The position numbers and the translations under genes were made by a program. DNA of 64,000 nt, from the NCBI GenBank assembly GCA_044464225.1, contig JBIQLN010000011.1, positions 1 through 64,000 on the forward strand, read 5' to 3'. A model generated the notes under the pieces. The model did not search any database and had not been told where the DNA came from. It saw nothing but the letters and a program-made list of their open reading frames with translations. Positions 52,765-61,980 of this stretch are shown here, piece after piece. The first letter of the stretch is position 1. Each line of letters starts with the position of its first letter. This DNA is from 66-474 sp044464225. GTDB lineage: Bacteria > Pseudomonadota > Gammaproteobacteria > Xanthomonadales > Rhodanobacteraceae.

Positions 52765-53679
52765 ATGACAGCCTTTTATCCGATCGGCACGCCGGGCAAG
52801 CCATGGGGCGACGCGGAAAAAGCCGAGTGGCTTTCGCGGCAGCGCAAGCAGCGCAGTTACGCCGATGAGGTACTGTCAGCGGTGGATCGCCTGGGCACGC
52901 GCTTCGAGGCGGTGCATTACGGCGAGCTCGATTACGCGCCTGACCGCTACCCGCTGTTCGCGCTGAAAAGCCGCGACTGGAACGACGCATCGCCGGTCAT
53001 GCTGGTGACGGGTGGCGTACATGGTTACGAAACCAGCGGGGTGCATGGCGCGCTGCAGTTCGCGGGCGGGCGCGCATCGGACTATGCCGGTCGTGCCAAC
53101 ATGATCGTGGTGCCGTGTGTCAGCCCTTGGGGATACGAGCGCATCCATCGCTGGAATCCTTTCGCCCTCGATCCGAACCGCAACTTCATTCCCGACAGTC
53201 CGGCGCCGGAATCGGCCGCGCTGATGCGACTGGTTGCGCCATTCCGCGAGCGCGTGTCGATGCACATCGACCTGCACGAAACCACCGATACGGATGAGTC
53301 GGAATTTCGTCCGGCGCTGGCCGCCCGCGATGGCACCTCGTTCGAGCCGGGGACGATCCCGGACGGCTTCTACCTGTGCGCCGACAGCGCCAATCCAGAG
53401 CCGGCGTTCCAGCAGGCGGTGATCGCGGCGGTGGCGAAGGTGACCCATATCGCGCCGGCCGATCCGGACGGCACCATCATCGGTTCGCCCGTGGTGGCGC
53501 CCGGCGTGATCGAATACCCGCTGGTGGAGTGGGGCCTGTGCGCGGGCATCACTTCGGCACGCTGGCGCACGACCACCGAAGTGTATCCCGACAGTCCGCG
53601 CGCAACGCCGGGGCAGTGCAATGCGGCGCAGGTGGCAGCGGCATGCGCCGCGATCGACTACGCGCTGGCGCACGCGTGA
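52765..53679 (+). CDS. M14 family metallocarboxypeptidase-like protein
   Basis: A 304-residue cytoplasmic protein of the M14 carboxypeptidase family. The zinc ligands are in GGVHGYETSGVHG (HxxE) and the third His in HIDLHETTD; RNFIP is a substrate-binding site and the Glu before the C-terminus (CNAAQVAAA region or TTTEVYPDS) may be the catalytic base. There is no signal peptide. It may cleave C-terminal amino acids from peptides. The ATG at 52765 is preceded by GAGCAGTGCG, a weak site. It stands alone, divergent from DUF5694. Confidence 0.8.
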   Translation: MTAFYPIGTPGKPWGDAEKAEWLSRQRKQRSYADEVLSAVDRLGTRFEAVHYGELDYAPDRYPLFALKSRDWNDASPVMLVTGGVHGYETSGVHGALQFAGGRASDYAGRANMIVVPCVSPWGYERIHRWNPFALDPNRNFIPDSPAPESAALMRLVAPFRERVSMHIDLHETTDTDESEFRPALAARDGTSFEPGTIPDGFYLCADSANPEPAFQQAVIAAVAKVTHIAPADPDGTIIGSPVVAPGVIEYPLVEWGLCAGITSARWRTTTEVYPDSPRATPGQCNAAQVAAACAAIDYALAHA

Positions 53680-53828
53680 AAGCCGCCGGCGCCGGGCAGG
53701 CCTGAATCGTTGGTGGCGTTTTCCTTAACGAAGACCAACCGCATCGGCGCCATGCACGCCTGGTTGGCGTACCCTCGAGGCATGTCCATCGCGTGCTTGT
53801 CGGAATGCGCGACCCATCAGGAGGCACC

Positions 53829-54293
53829 ATGAAGGCCGGGTTCCTGTCATCGTTGCTCGTGGCCATTGCGCTGGGTGTTGCCGGACTCGGTGTGGCGTCT
53901 GCGCAGAACAACAACGGCGTGCTGGTTCGATCCGACGGCATCTATGTTCGCTGTGACCAGTGCGGCACGGTCGAGCGGATCGATCAGAACATCAGCCAGG
54001 GCACCGGCCACGGCACGGCCGGTGCGGTGATTGGCGCGATCGCCGGTGGGGTGCTTGGCAACCAGGTGGGCAAGGGCAGGGGCCGCAAGGCTGCCACCGT
54101 GGCAGGGGCGGTGGGTGGCGGATTTGCCGGTCGTGCCGTCGGCAACCGTGGCGGCGCCGAACACAGCTATCTGGTGCACGTCCGGATGGGGAACGGCAGC
54201 TACATGAACGTGCAAGTGGCAGACGCCAGCAGCCTGCGGGTCGGCGATCTCGTGCAGGTGGATCCGAGCGGCAACATCACGCGCATCCGTTGA
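53829..54293 (+). CDS. Glycine-zipper (2TM) outer-membrane protein
   Basis: A 154-residue protein: a signal peptide (FLSSLLVAIALGVAGLGVAS) followed by GVLVRSDGIYVRCDQCGTVE and a glycine-zipper segment with two short membrane stretches (GTAGAVIGAIAGGVLGNQVG and TVAGAVGGGFAGRAVGNRGG), as in Rick_17kDa/OsmB-type lipoproteins and envelope-stress proteins. A soluble C-terminal domain (YLVHVRMGNGSYMNVQV) resembles SH3-like or OB-like folds. The ATG follows AGGAGGCACC, a strong ribosome binding site. Confidence 0.8.
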   Translation: MKAGFLSSLLVAIALGVAGLGVASAQNNNGVLVRSDGIYVRCDQCGTVERIDQNISQGTGHGTAGAVIGAIAGGVLGNQVGKGRGRKAATVAGAVGGGFAGRAVGNRGGAEHSYLVHVRMGNGSYMNVQVADASSLRVGDLVQVDPSGNITRIR

Positions 54294-54883
54294 TGCGCCG
54301 TGCCCGCCATTTCGCGGCAGCGCTGCGCCAATTCCCGCGCGGCTGAAGGGACATTGGCCTCACCGTCCAAACCAACGTATTGACCGGTCCACCGCGCCTC
54401 GCGACCGGCGTACGCGTAGGGGCGACTCGCGCGGTCGAATCCTGTCCCCGCCCGTCAGCCGACTCCGCTTTCCACGTCCGGCCCGAGGGCACGCATGGAT
54501 CGCCGCCCCTTCTCGATCCCAAAGGCACGTTGGCTTCAGCCATTGCCTGCACAAGCAAAATCAATTGCTAGCAGGCTTTCCATAAAGTCAAATATAGAAT
54601 AGAGCGCGATTCAGGGCATTTTGTGATGGACTTCCCGTGCACAAGGCGTAAAGTAGGGCCGCAGCCAGCCGGTTAGCAGGGGTTCGTGGGGAAACATGGT
54701 GAGACGTGTCAGCAGGTTACCTGCGCCTTCGCATGCAATTTTGTGAAGCCGGGCATCCAACGTACTCACGCGTATCTTTCGAGTCCCGCTCGCCGATTGG
54801 TTGAACCAAAGCGCAGCAGCGAAGCCGCCTCCTACCGGGCAGGGGTGCTGCGCTGAAACTCGACCTGACCCGAGGAGATCATC
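54294..54883. other. Long gene-free region upstream of undA
   Basis: No reading frame with protein-like features. It includes the AT-rich patch at about 54560-54605 and a string GGGGTGCTGCGCTGAAA...ACCTGA that only partly resembles a TPP riboswitch (see rejected list). It would provide a 5' leader of about 280 bases for undA if the AT-rich patch is the promoter. Confidence 0.45.
54560..54605 (+). promoter_or_regulatory. Possible promoter of undA
   Basis: The sequence is an unusually AT-rich patch in GC-rich surroundings: TTGCTA at 54565 and AAATATAGAAT ending at 54600, an approximate -35/-10 pair with 17-21 base spacing. It is about 285 bases upstream of the undA ATG. No test of function is possible from sequence. 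Confidence 0.3.
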
Positions 54884-55666
54884 ATGAGTGTGCGTTTCGA
54901 GCGTACCGGTCCGTTGACCGAATTGAGCAGCTACCCGCAGTGGACGCAGGACATGGTTGGTGAGTGCGATGTCGTCAAGAAAACCTTCGTGGAGCATGAG
55001 TTGTGGGGCCTGATTCGTGATGGCGAGGCGACCCACGACTGCATGGTCAAATTCATGGTTGGAATCTGGCCGGTGATCGAGGGTTTTCCGGGCTTCATGG
55101 CGAGGAGCCTGCTGAAGACGCGGTACGGCCGCAGCGAGGGCGACAACCTTGCCCGCAGGTGGCTGGTCCGCAATATCCGCGTCGAACAGAACCATGCGGA
55201 GTATTGGTTGAACTGGTCGGAAGGACACAACGTGCCCCGCCAGCAACTCATCGATGGCCAGTTGCCCCCCGGAACGCGGATCCTCGCGGACTGGTGCGAC
55301 GAGATCAGCACCCAGGGATCGCTTGCGGCAAGTATTGCCGCCGTCAACTACGCGATTGAAGGCGCGACGGGCGAATGGTCCCACACCCTTTACGAGAGCG
55401 AGAGGTACGTCGCTCAATTCCCCGAATCGACCCGTCGCGGAACGCTCCGCTGGCTGCAATTGCACGCTGCCTATGACGACGAACATCCCTGGGAAGCGCT
55501 GGAAATCGTCTGCACCATCCTCGGTGCTGCGCCCAAGGCTGCGGATGTGGCGCACATCGCCGAGTGCGTCAAGCGCAGCTACGTGGCCATGCGGATCCTC
55601 GCCGACCGGTGCGTGGCGAAGAGCCAGATCATGGAAGTCGGGTACGAATCTGCGGCCGCCGCATGA
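54884..55666 (+). CDS. undA: UndA-like diiron medium-chain fatty-acid decarboxylase
   Basis: A 260-residue cytoplasmic protein of the heme-oxygenase-like diiron (HDO) superfamily. From memory it matches Pseudomonas UndA, which turns medium-chain fatty acids such as dodecanoate into 1-alkenes (1-undecene), along its whole length: RTGPLTELSSYPQW, EHELWGLIRDG, ARRWLVRNIRVEQNHAEYW, NYAIEGATGEWS and HAAYDDEHPWEALEIVC. Metal ligands E66, E101, H104, E159, H194, D198 and H201 are all present. Generic TenA thiaminases lack these ligands, so TenA is excluded. The ATG follows CGAGGAGATCATC. It is followed by a strong hairpin, then a c-di-GMP gene. Confidence 0.88.
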   Translation: MSVRFERTGPLTELSSYPQWTQDMVGECDVVKKTFVEHELWGLIRDGEATHDCMVKFMVGIWPVIEGFPGFMARSLLKTRYGRSEGDNLARRWLVRNIRVEQNHAEYWLNWSEGHNVPRQQLIDGQLPPGTRILADWCDEISTQGSLAASIAAVNYAIEGATGEWSHTLYESERYVAQFPESTRRGTLRWLQLHAAYDDEHPWEALEIVCTILGAAPKAADVAHIAECVKRSYVAMRILADRCVAKSQIMEVGYESAAAA

Positions 55667-55682
55667 GCTCAAAGCGCTCGTA

Positions 55683-55716
55683 GCCTCGACCGCGCCCGGG
55701 GTGGCGCGGTCGAGGC
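55683..55716 (+). terminator. Perfect 14-bp hairpin after undA
   Basis: GCCTCGACCGCGCC pairs with GGCGCGGTCGAGGC around a CGGGGT loop, 17 bases after the undA stop. The absence of a T tract is unusual for a rho-independent terminator, but its place makes terminator or transcript-stabilising stem the best guesses. Confidence 0.55.
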
Positions 55717-55839
55717 CATGATCGAATCGTGAGCCAGTTCAATAAACCGGGATGTTTTCGGCCCCAATTTCGATTCGTGGTACGAAACGTGCTTGCAAGG
55801 AGGACCATATAGCACGATAGGCGACGGGCCCTGATCCGT

Positions 55840-58593
55840 ATGCGCCGCGGCACAACTCAGCTCCGACCGGACTCGATGACCAAGCGTTTGGTGCCGTTGG
55901 CGTGCGCGTCGGTGGCGTTCGTGATGTTCATCCTGCTGCTGACGTGGTCTTCCAACCAGTTCCAGACGGCTTTCGTCGGCTTGCTCAATGGCGAAAGCAT
56001 TTGGTCGAAAGCACAAAAGCAGGCTGTCGTCGATCTGCTCGACTACGCCAATACCGGCAATCCGGCGGCCTATGCCGATTTGCAATCGAGCGTGGCCACG
56101 ATGGACGCGCTGCGCTCGGCCCGTGACATGATTTCGTCGGGGCAATTCGAATATTCCACCGTCAAGAACGAATTGCGCCGCGGTCACGCCATGCCCGTGG
56201 CGCTCACCAATATCGTTTTCCTGTGGGATTATTTCGCGCGGGCCCCCTACGTCAGGAATTCGCTGGCTCTGTGGCGTTCGACCGATGCTGCAGTCGCGGA
56301 ACTGAAGGTGGTCGGCGACGAACTGCACCAAGCCTACGTTGCCGGGACCATCTCGCCAGAGGAGATCGTCAGTCAGCGCGATCGCATCAACGCGCTCAAC
56401 GGATTCATTCGTCCCCGCAGCAATCAGTTTTCGGTCGCGATCGCCGAAGCCTCCGTCATGACCGGCAGGCTTCTTTTCGCCGGCGTGGTCGTACTCGTCG
56501 CAGCCGCCTTGGCGGTCTGGTTGCTGATGGTGCGCCGGGTGCTGGCCGGCATTCGCAGCAGCGAAGAACGTTATCGGCTGTTGTTCGACAGCGCGCCGGA
56601 CGCGATCCTGATGGTGGACGAGCACAGTGGTCACGTGCTCGACGTCAACCGCACCGCCAGCGCGTGGACCGGACGCGCCCCCCGTGAACTCGTCGGCAAC
56701 CATTATGCCGAGCTGTTCCAGAAGGATCCGCTGCAGAAGGGCGCGGCCGGCAACGGCGAGTTGCGCGCGGTGAATGGCCAGCTCAAGCCGGTCGAAGCCC
56801 AAACCAGCACCGCGGAATGGGGCGAGCAGAAGGTCCGCCAGGCCATCATCCGCGACATTTCCGAACGCGTGGAAAGCGAACGTGCGCGGCGCATTGCCGC
56901 CGAGGCGCTTGCCAGCATTGCCGAGGGCGTGATCATCGCCGACGCCGAGCGGCGGGTGGTGTCGGTGAACGCGGCAGCCACGTTGATCACCGGCCATACC
57001 GCTGAAAGCCTTATCGGCACGCGGCTGGACGATTCGCGCAGCATGCCGGACGGCACGCCGTTGCCGCGCACGATGTGGGAACAGATCGCCGCAGCCCGCC
57101 ACTGGTCGGGCGAGGTGCGCAGCATCCGCAAGGACGGCACCAGCTATCCCGAACGGCTAAGCATCAGCACGATCCGCGATGTCGACCAGGGCGTGCTGCA
57201 CTACGTGGCGGTGTTCAGCGACATATCGGTGGCGAAGGCCGACCGTTACCGGCTTGAGCATCTCGCCGCCCACGACGCGCTGACCGGGCTGGTCAACCGT
57301 TCGGAATTCCAGAGCCATTGCGAGAAGGCCATCGAGCACGCGGCGCAGCATCGTGGCGCGGTGGCGGTGATGTTCATAGACCTCGATGCATTCAAGTTCG
57401 TCAACGACAGCTACAGCCACGCCACCGGTGATCGGTTGTTGAGGCTGGTGGCCGAACGCATCCTCCACGAATTGCGCGACGGGGATGTCGCGGGCCGCAT
57501 CGGTGGCGACGAATTCACGGTATTGCTGCCGCGGCTGACCTTGCGCGAGGACGCGACCCGGTTGGCGGATCGCCTGCTGTCGGTGTTGTCGGAGCCGTTC
57601 CACGTCGATGGCTACGAAATCGTGGTCAGCGCCAGCATAGGCATTGCCGGTTATCCGCTGGACGGCGAGGACGCCAAGACCCTGATCGCCAGCGCCGACG
57701 CCGCGATGTACGCGGCCAAGACCGAGGAGCGCAATACCTGGCGCTTCTACCTGCCGATGATGCAGGCGAATGCACGTCAGCGCATGTTGCTGACCACCGA
57801 GTTGCGCCAGGCATTGCAGGAAGAAGAATTCCGGCTGGTATACCAGCCCAGCGTGGAGATGCGCTCGGGCCGCATCGTCGCGGTCGAGGCACTGTTGCGC
57901 TGGCACCATCCCGAACGCGGCGAAATCCTGCCCGGCGACTTCATCCCCGTTGCGGAAGGCATTGGCCTGATCCATCGCATCGACGAATGGGTGATGCACG
58001 CGGTTTGCGCGCAGATCCATGCCTGGGACCAATCCGGCATGCCGCCCATCCGCGTGGCCCTCAACGTGTCGGCGCGCTGGCTCGGCCATCCCGGGTTCGT
58101 CGAAAGCGTTCGCCGCGCGTTGTACACGAACGCCGTCGCGCCCGAGCGGATCGTGCTGGAAATCACCGAAGGCGCAATGCTGCGGCTGGGCGAAGAAACC
58201 GAGCGCACCATGCGCGCGTTGCATGCGCTCGGCATCGGCGTTGCGATCGACGACTTCGGCACCGGGTACGCCTCGATGGCCTACCTGAAGCTGCCGGCGG
58301 TGGCATACCTGAAGATCGATCGATCATTCATCACCGGCTTGCCCGACAACGCGAACGACGTGGCGATCATCGGCGCGATGCTGGCGATGGCCGGAAGCCT
58401 TGGCCTCACTGCGATCGCCGAAGGCATCGAAACCGAGGGCCAGCACGATTTCCTGCAGCGCGCCGGTTGCGCCGAAGGGCAGGGTTACCTGTATTCCTAT
58501 CCCCTGCAGCCGGCGGCGCTGGAACGCATGTTGCGGCCGAAGCGCCATACGCCCGGCACGAAGCTGAAACTGGTGCCGTCGGTTCGCAGTTGA
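55840..58593 (+). CDS. PAS-GGDEF-EAL c-di-GMP receptor/enzyme
   Basis: A 917-residue inner-membrane protein: an N-terminal helix (LVPLACASVAFVMFILLLTW), a periplasmic sensor of about 190 residues, a second helix (LLFAGVVVLVAAALAVWLLM), two PAS domains (about 245-345 and 350-465), a GGDEF domain with RIGGDEF and inhibitory RDGD, and an EAL domain with VEALLRW, EITEG, DDFGTG and KIDRSFI. Both catalytic halves look intact, so the net direction is set by the sensor. The start at ATG 55840 has no strong ribosome binding site; a Met at 55876 (MTKRLVPL) is also possible. Confidence 0.9.
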   Translation: MRRGTTQLRPDSMTKRLVPLACASVAFVMFILLLTWSSNQFQTAFVGLLNGESIWSKAQKQAVVDLLDYANTGNPAAYADLQSSVATMDALRSARDMISSGQFEYSTVKNELRRGHAMPVALTNIVFLWDYFARAPYVRNSLALWRSTDAAVAELKVVGDELHQAYVAGTISPEEIVSQRDRINALNGFIRPRSNQFSVAIAEASVMTGRLLFAGVVVLVAAALAVWLLMVRRVLAGIRSSEERYRLLFDSAPDAILMVDEHSGHVLDVNRTASAWTGRAPRELVGNHYAELFQKDPLQKGAAGNGELRAVNGQLKPVEAQTSTAEWGEQKVRQAIIRDISERVESERARRIAAEALASIAEGVIIADAERRVVSVNAAATLITGHTAESLIGTRLDDSRSMPDGTPLPRTMWEQIAAARHWSGEVRSIRKDGTSYPERLSISTIRDVDQGVLHYVAVFSDISVAKADRYRLEHLAAHDALTGLVNRSEFQSHCEKAIEHAAQHRGAVAVMFIDLDAFKFVNDSYSHATGDRLLRLVAERILHELRDGDVAGRIGGDEFTVLLPRLTLREDATRLADRLLSVLSEPFHVDGYEIVVSASIGIAGYPLDGEDAKTLIASADAAMYAAKTEERNTWRFYLPMMQANARQRMLLTTELRQALQEEEFRLVYQPSVEMRSGRIVAVEALLRWHHPERGEILPGDFIPVAEGIGLIHRIDEWVMHAVCAQIHAWDQSGMPPIRVALNVSARWLGHPGFVESVRRALYTNAVAPERIVLEITEGAMLRLGEETERTMRALHALGIGVAIDDFGTGYASMAYLKLPAVAYLKIDRSFITGLPDNANDVAIIGAMLAMAGSLGLTAIAEGIETEGQHDFLQRAGCAEGQGYLYSYPLQPAALERMLRPKRHTPGTKLKLVPSVRS

Positions 58594-58601
58594 GCAAGCG
58601 C

Positions 58602-59597
58602 TCAGCGTGCGATGAATTCGACGCCGCAGCGGTAAACGCGCTCGGCGCCCGGTTCCAGCCTGATGCCCTCGGCACATTCGGGCCGGTTGAAGGCATCCGC
58701 CATGAACTCCATTGGCTCCAGCGCTACCGCGCGGCGCGCGCCCACGCCCAGGGTGTCGCCGGTAAAGGCGTGCATCACGCCGCGTTCCTGCCACACCGTC
58801 ACGGTGAAACCGTCGGGGCCGGACAGCCGCGTGCGGATGCGTCCGTCCCCGTCGGGCACGAGATCGCTGTAACCGTTGTCGAGCACCGTGTCGCCGATCC
58901 CGCGCGGTTGGCGGAAGTCCAGCGCGGGCGCGTCGTCCAGTGGGACGTACGCCGCAGCGCCCGGCAGTGCGATAAGGCGGTCATCGGTACGGATCGTGGT
59001 GCGTGCGGGAATTTCCAGCGTCCACTCATCGGCCATGCCGCCACCGGCGCGAAAATAGGCGTGCCAACCGAAGAAACACGGCGCGGGTCGACCGCCCACG
59101 TTGCGCATGCGCGCCGTCAGCGTGAGGCCCGCCGCATCGAGTGCGAACGTTACCGCCAGGTCGATCGAAAAGGGATAACCCGGCCGGGGCCGGATGGCGG
59201 ACGTGGCAAGCGTGCATTGCGCGGCCCCGTCATCCGCCCGCAATTCCCCGATGGTGAAATCCGCGCCACGCACGAAGCCATGCCGGCATTCGCGCGCCGC
59301 GCCCGCGGCACCTGGTTCGAGGTCGTAATCTTCCCCGTTGAAACGGTAACGGGCGTCGCCGACGCGTCCCCCGAATGGCGCGAGGATCGCAAAGTGCGAG
59401 CCTTTGCGGGCCCTGATTTCCCCGGCGTCACGGTAGCCCCAGGCGATGTCGAAAACGCCGTCGTCGCGCGGAACTTCCAGACCCAGTAGCGCGGCCCCGT
59501 GGCAGGCGATGCGCACGCGATGGCCGGTTTTGTCGGCCAGCACCACGATCGGCTGGTCCCCGAGTGTCGCGCGATCCACGGTATAGCTGCCCATCAT
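58602..59597 (-). CDS. Aldose 1-epimerase family protein
   Basis: A 331-residue cytoplasmic protein of the galactose mutarotase (aldose 1-epimerase) family, interconverting anomers of hexoses. The fold's His-acid motif is in ECRHGFVRG and GWHAYF; the catalytic Glu sits near the C-terminus (VALEPMEFMADAFN). Family blocks include SHFAILAPFGGRVGDARYRF. There are two Met start codons (59597, 59594) after GGGAAGTGA. It converges with the GGDEF-EAL gene, gap eight bases. Confidence 0.88.
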   Translation of the reverse strand: MMGSYTVDRATLGDQPIVVLADKTGHRVRIACHGAALLGLEVPRDDGVFDIAWGYRDAGEIRARKGSHFAILAPFGGRVGDARYRFNGEDYDLEPGAAGAARECRHGFVRGADFTIGELRADDGAAQCTLATSAIRPRPGYPFSIDLAVTFALDAAGLTLTARMRNVGGRPAPCFFGWHAYFRAGGGMADEWTLEIPARTTIRTDDRLIALPGAAAYVPLDDAPALDFRQPRGIGDTVLDNGYSDLVPDGDGRIRTRLSGPDGFTVTVWQERGVMHAFTGDTLGVGARRAVALEPMEFMADAFNRPECAEGIRLEPGAERVYRCGVEFIAR

Positions 59598-59691
59598 TCA
59601 CTTCCCGTTGCCGAGCCGACATGTTACGCGTGCGTGGGTATGGCGCGTGCGTGCCGGTACCATGAGGGGGTTGCCGCACCACCAACCCGCG

Positions 59692-60351
59692 ATGAATCAC
59701 ACGCACCACGATCCGGCGCCAGCCTCGCACGACACCAGCGCGATCAATTCCACGCGCCAGGATTTCAGCGGCCTCGACAGCGTGTGGCTGTTCGGCTACG
59801 GCTCGCTGATCTACAAGGTCGATTTCCCCTACATCGAACGCAGGCCGGTGACGATCCGTGGCTGGTCCCGGCGCCTGTGGCAAGGCTCGCATGACCACCG
59901 CGGCACCTTCGAACACCCTGGTCGTGTCGCCACGCTGGTGCCCGAACGGGATGCGACATGCCTGGGCATGGGTTACCGCGTCACGCCCGCGGTCTTCGAG
60001 CACCTCGATCATCGCGAGAAGAATGGCTATTTGCGGTTCGCAATGACGCTGCATTTCGCCGATGGCGAATCGGCCGAAGGCATCGTCTACATCGCCAACG
60101 AGGAAAACGCGGCGTGGCTTGGGCCCGCCGACGAGGCGGCCATTGCGCGCCATGTCGCGGGTGCTTCCGGCCCGAGCGGCAGCAATCGCGAATACGTGCT
60201 CAGGCTGGCCGAAACCTTGCGCGAACTCGGCGCCGACGATCCGCACGTGTTCGGTGTGGAAGCACGATTGCGGAAATGCGTATTGCCGGCGAGCGCCCGC
60301 CCATGGATCGACGTTCTCCCGGCAGGCTTTCGATGGGGTCGCCGCCGCTGA
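59692..60351 (+). CDS. Gamma-glutamylcyclotransferase (ChaC-like)
   Basis: A 219-residue cytoplasmic enzyme of the ChaC/GGCT family, releasing 5-oxoproline from glutathione or gamma-glutamyl peptides. The signature is VWLFGYGSLIYKVDFPYIER, with the gamma-glutamyl-binding YGSL; the catalytic Glu is in LDHREKNGYLR. GSHDHRGTFEHPGRVATLV also fits. The N-terminal 25 residues are His/Ser-rich and unlike the family. ATG 59692 has no good ribosome binding site; an ATG at 59662 is open. Confidence 0.87.
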   Translation: MNHTHHDPAPASHDTSAINSTRQDFSGLDSVWLFGYGSLIYKVDFPYIERRPVTIRGWSRRLWQGSHDHRGTFEHPGRVATLVPERDATCLGMGYRVTPAVFEHLDHREKNGYLRFAMTLHFADGESAEGIVYIANEENAAWLGPADEAAIARHVAGASGPSGSNREYVLRLAETLRELGADDPHVFGVEARLRKCVLPASARPWIDVLPAGFRWGRRR

Positions 60352-60356
60352 ACCCT

Positions 60357-60391
60357 CTTTCCACGCGCATCGGGCGTGGGAAAAGGGGCCT
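60357..60391. terminator. Possible bidirectional terminator
   Basis: CCACGC pairs with GCGTGG around GCATCGG, extended with a bulge by TTT/AAA and CCC/GGG outside. It lies between the convergent ChaC-like and osmoprotectant transporter genes. No T tract on either strand, so terminator activity is doubtful. Confidence 0.35.
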
Positions 60392-60415
60392 GCTGGCAAT
60401 GCTCCCGGCGAATCC

Positions 60416-61918
60416 TCACGCCATCGCGCGCAGTCGCAGTCCGCGCGGCGTGAGTACACGTTCGATCAGCTCGAATACACCCTGCATCACCAGCGCAAGC
60501 AGCGCCGCCGGCACGGCGCCTTCCATGATCAACGGAATGCTGTCGAGTCGGATGCCGGTGAGGATGGGCTGGCCGTAGCCGCCGGCGCCAATCAATGCAC
60601 CCAGCGTGGCGGTGCCGACGTTGATGACCGCGGCAATCTTGATGCCCGCGAGGATCGAACGCAGCGCCAGCGGCAGTTCCACGCGCCACAGCCGGACCCG
60701 TGGCGGCAGTCCCAGTGCCGCCGCCGATTCCAGCAGCGAAGGCTGGATGCCGGTCAGGCCTGCATGTGTATTGCGCACGATCGGCAGCAGGCTGTACAGG
60801 AACAACGCCGCGATCGCGGGTTCGGCACCGATGCCGAACAACGGGATCATGAAGACGAACAGCGCCAGCGACGGCACCGTTTGCAGGATGCCGGTCAGGC
60901 TCAGGACGACTTGCCCGAGTCGGCGACGGCGCGCGGCCAGTACGCCGAGCGGCACGGCCAGCACGATCGCCAGTGACAACGAAATGCCGACCAGCGCGAG
61001 GTGCTGCAAGGTGTAGCCGCCGATCCGCTTCCAGAACGCGCTGCCGTTGCCGGATTCCGCTTCAATTCCGAGAAAACTCGCGGCGGCGGCGGTTTCACTC
61101 GTCCCGTCGATTTTCACGGCCTTGTTCATCGCACGCATCTGCGGCGCGTCGATGCTTCCCGTGAGGTCGTCCAACGCGGCCACGAATGCCGGGGCGCGCT
61201 CGTCCAGGTCAAGCCGGTACAAATACACCGCGTCGTAGCGGGGGAAGTAATGGAGATCGTCCTTCAACACGCGCAGGTGGTAATACGCAATTTCGGCATC
61301 GGTGCTGTACAGGTCGATTGCATCGACCGCGCCGGACGCGAGCGCTCGGTAGGCCAGCGCGTGGTCCATGCCGCGTGCGTCCATCGGCAGGCGGTAAGCC
61401 TGCTTCAGGCCCGGCCAACCATCGGCGCGATTCATGAACTCGTTGGAGAACGCGAGTTTCAAGTCCGGATGCCGCGCGAGATCCGAGATGCTGCGGATGT
61501 GCAGCTTGCGTGCTTCGTCCGCGCACATCCCGATCGCATACGTGTTGTTGAAGCCCAGCGGAGCCGTGATGCCGATGCCGAGTTTCGCAAGGCGCGCGCG
61601 CAACACACCGATGCCCGCGTCGGGCGGCACGTCGCGCAGCAGTTCGTGGGTGATGGTGCCGGTGTATTCCGGATACGCGTCGATTTCGCCGCCCTGCAGC
61701 GCGCGCCACAGGATGCGCGTGCCCCCGAGGCTGCGGCGATGCTCCGCCCGGACGCCATGCTGCCGTGCGGAGAGCCGCGCGATCTCGCCCAGCACCACCG
61801 ATTCGGTGAAGTTCTTGGAGCCGATCACGATGGTGGGCTGCTGTGCCAATGCGGCCAGCGGCAACAACACCAGTAGAGCGACCGAAGCCATCGAGCTGGC
61901 CGTGACGACATTCCACAT
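60416..61918 (-). CDS. Osmoprotectant ABC transporter permease fused to solute-binding domain
   Basis: A 500-residue fusion protein. After a signal-like N-terminus (TASSMASVALLVLLPLAALA) comes a periplasmic glycine-betaine/choline-binding domain (about 30-290, from TIVIGSKNFTESVVLGEIAR). A C-terminal permease domain follows with five transmembrane helices and LALRSILAGIKIAAVINVGT as the inner-membrane coupling region (EAA-like loop). It belongs to the OpuC/ProW class. It is the last gene of the operon MT-ATPase-permease. The frame extends upstream into a dispersed repeat to 62101; that extension (VPAISRFRARRGSRWVRAF) is repeat translation and not real, so I placed the start at 61918. Confidence 0.82.
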   Translation of the reverse strand: MWNVVTASSMASVALLVLLPLAALAQQPTIVIGSKNFTESVVLGEIARLSARQHGVRAEHRRSLGGTRILWRALQGGEIDAYPEYTGTITHELLRDVPPDAGIGVLRARLAKLGIGITAPLGFNNTYAIGMCADEARKLHIRSISDLARHPDLKLAFSNEFMNRADGWPGLKQAYRLPMDARGMDHALAYRALASGAVDAIDLYSTDAEIAYYHLRVLKDDLHYFPRYDAVYLYRLDLDERAPAFVAALDDLTGSIDAPQMRAMNKAVKIDGTSETAAAASFLGIEAESGNGSAFWKRIGGYTLQHLALVGISLSLAIVLAVPLGVLAARRRRLGQVVLSLTGILQTVPSLALFVFMIPLFGIGAEPAIAALFLYSLLPIVRNTHAGLTGIQPSLLESAAALGLPPRVRLWRVELPLALRSILAGIKIAAVINVGTATLGALIGAGGYGQPILTGIRLDSIPLIMEGAVPAALLALVMQGVFELIERVLTPRGLRLRAMA

Positions 61919-61980
61919 CCGGTGAAATGGGCTTTGCCTCGTGGGGGAATGGCCGGCAAACGCGCAATCATTCCCGTGAT

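Noticed and set aside
54840..54884. TPP riboswitch-like string (GGGGTGC...CTGAAA...ACCTGA) just before undA
   Set aside because: The core CTGAGA and the downstream ACCTGATCTGGATAAT...GCGTAGGGA part are missing; it shares only short words and the gene is not TenA.
54884..55666. TenA/thiaminase II annotation for this gene
   Set aside because: It keeps the diiron ligands of UndA-type enzymes and matches UndA along its whole length.
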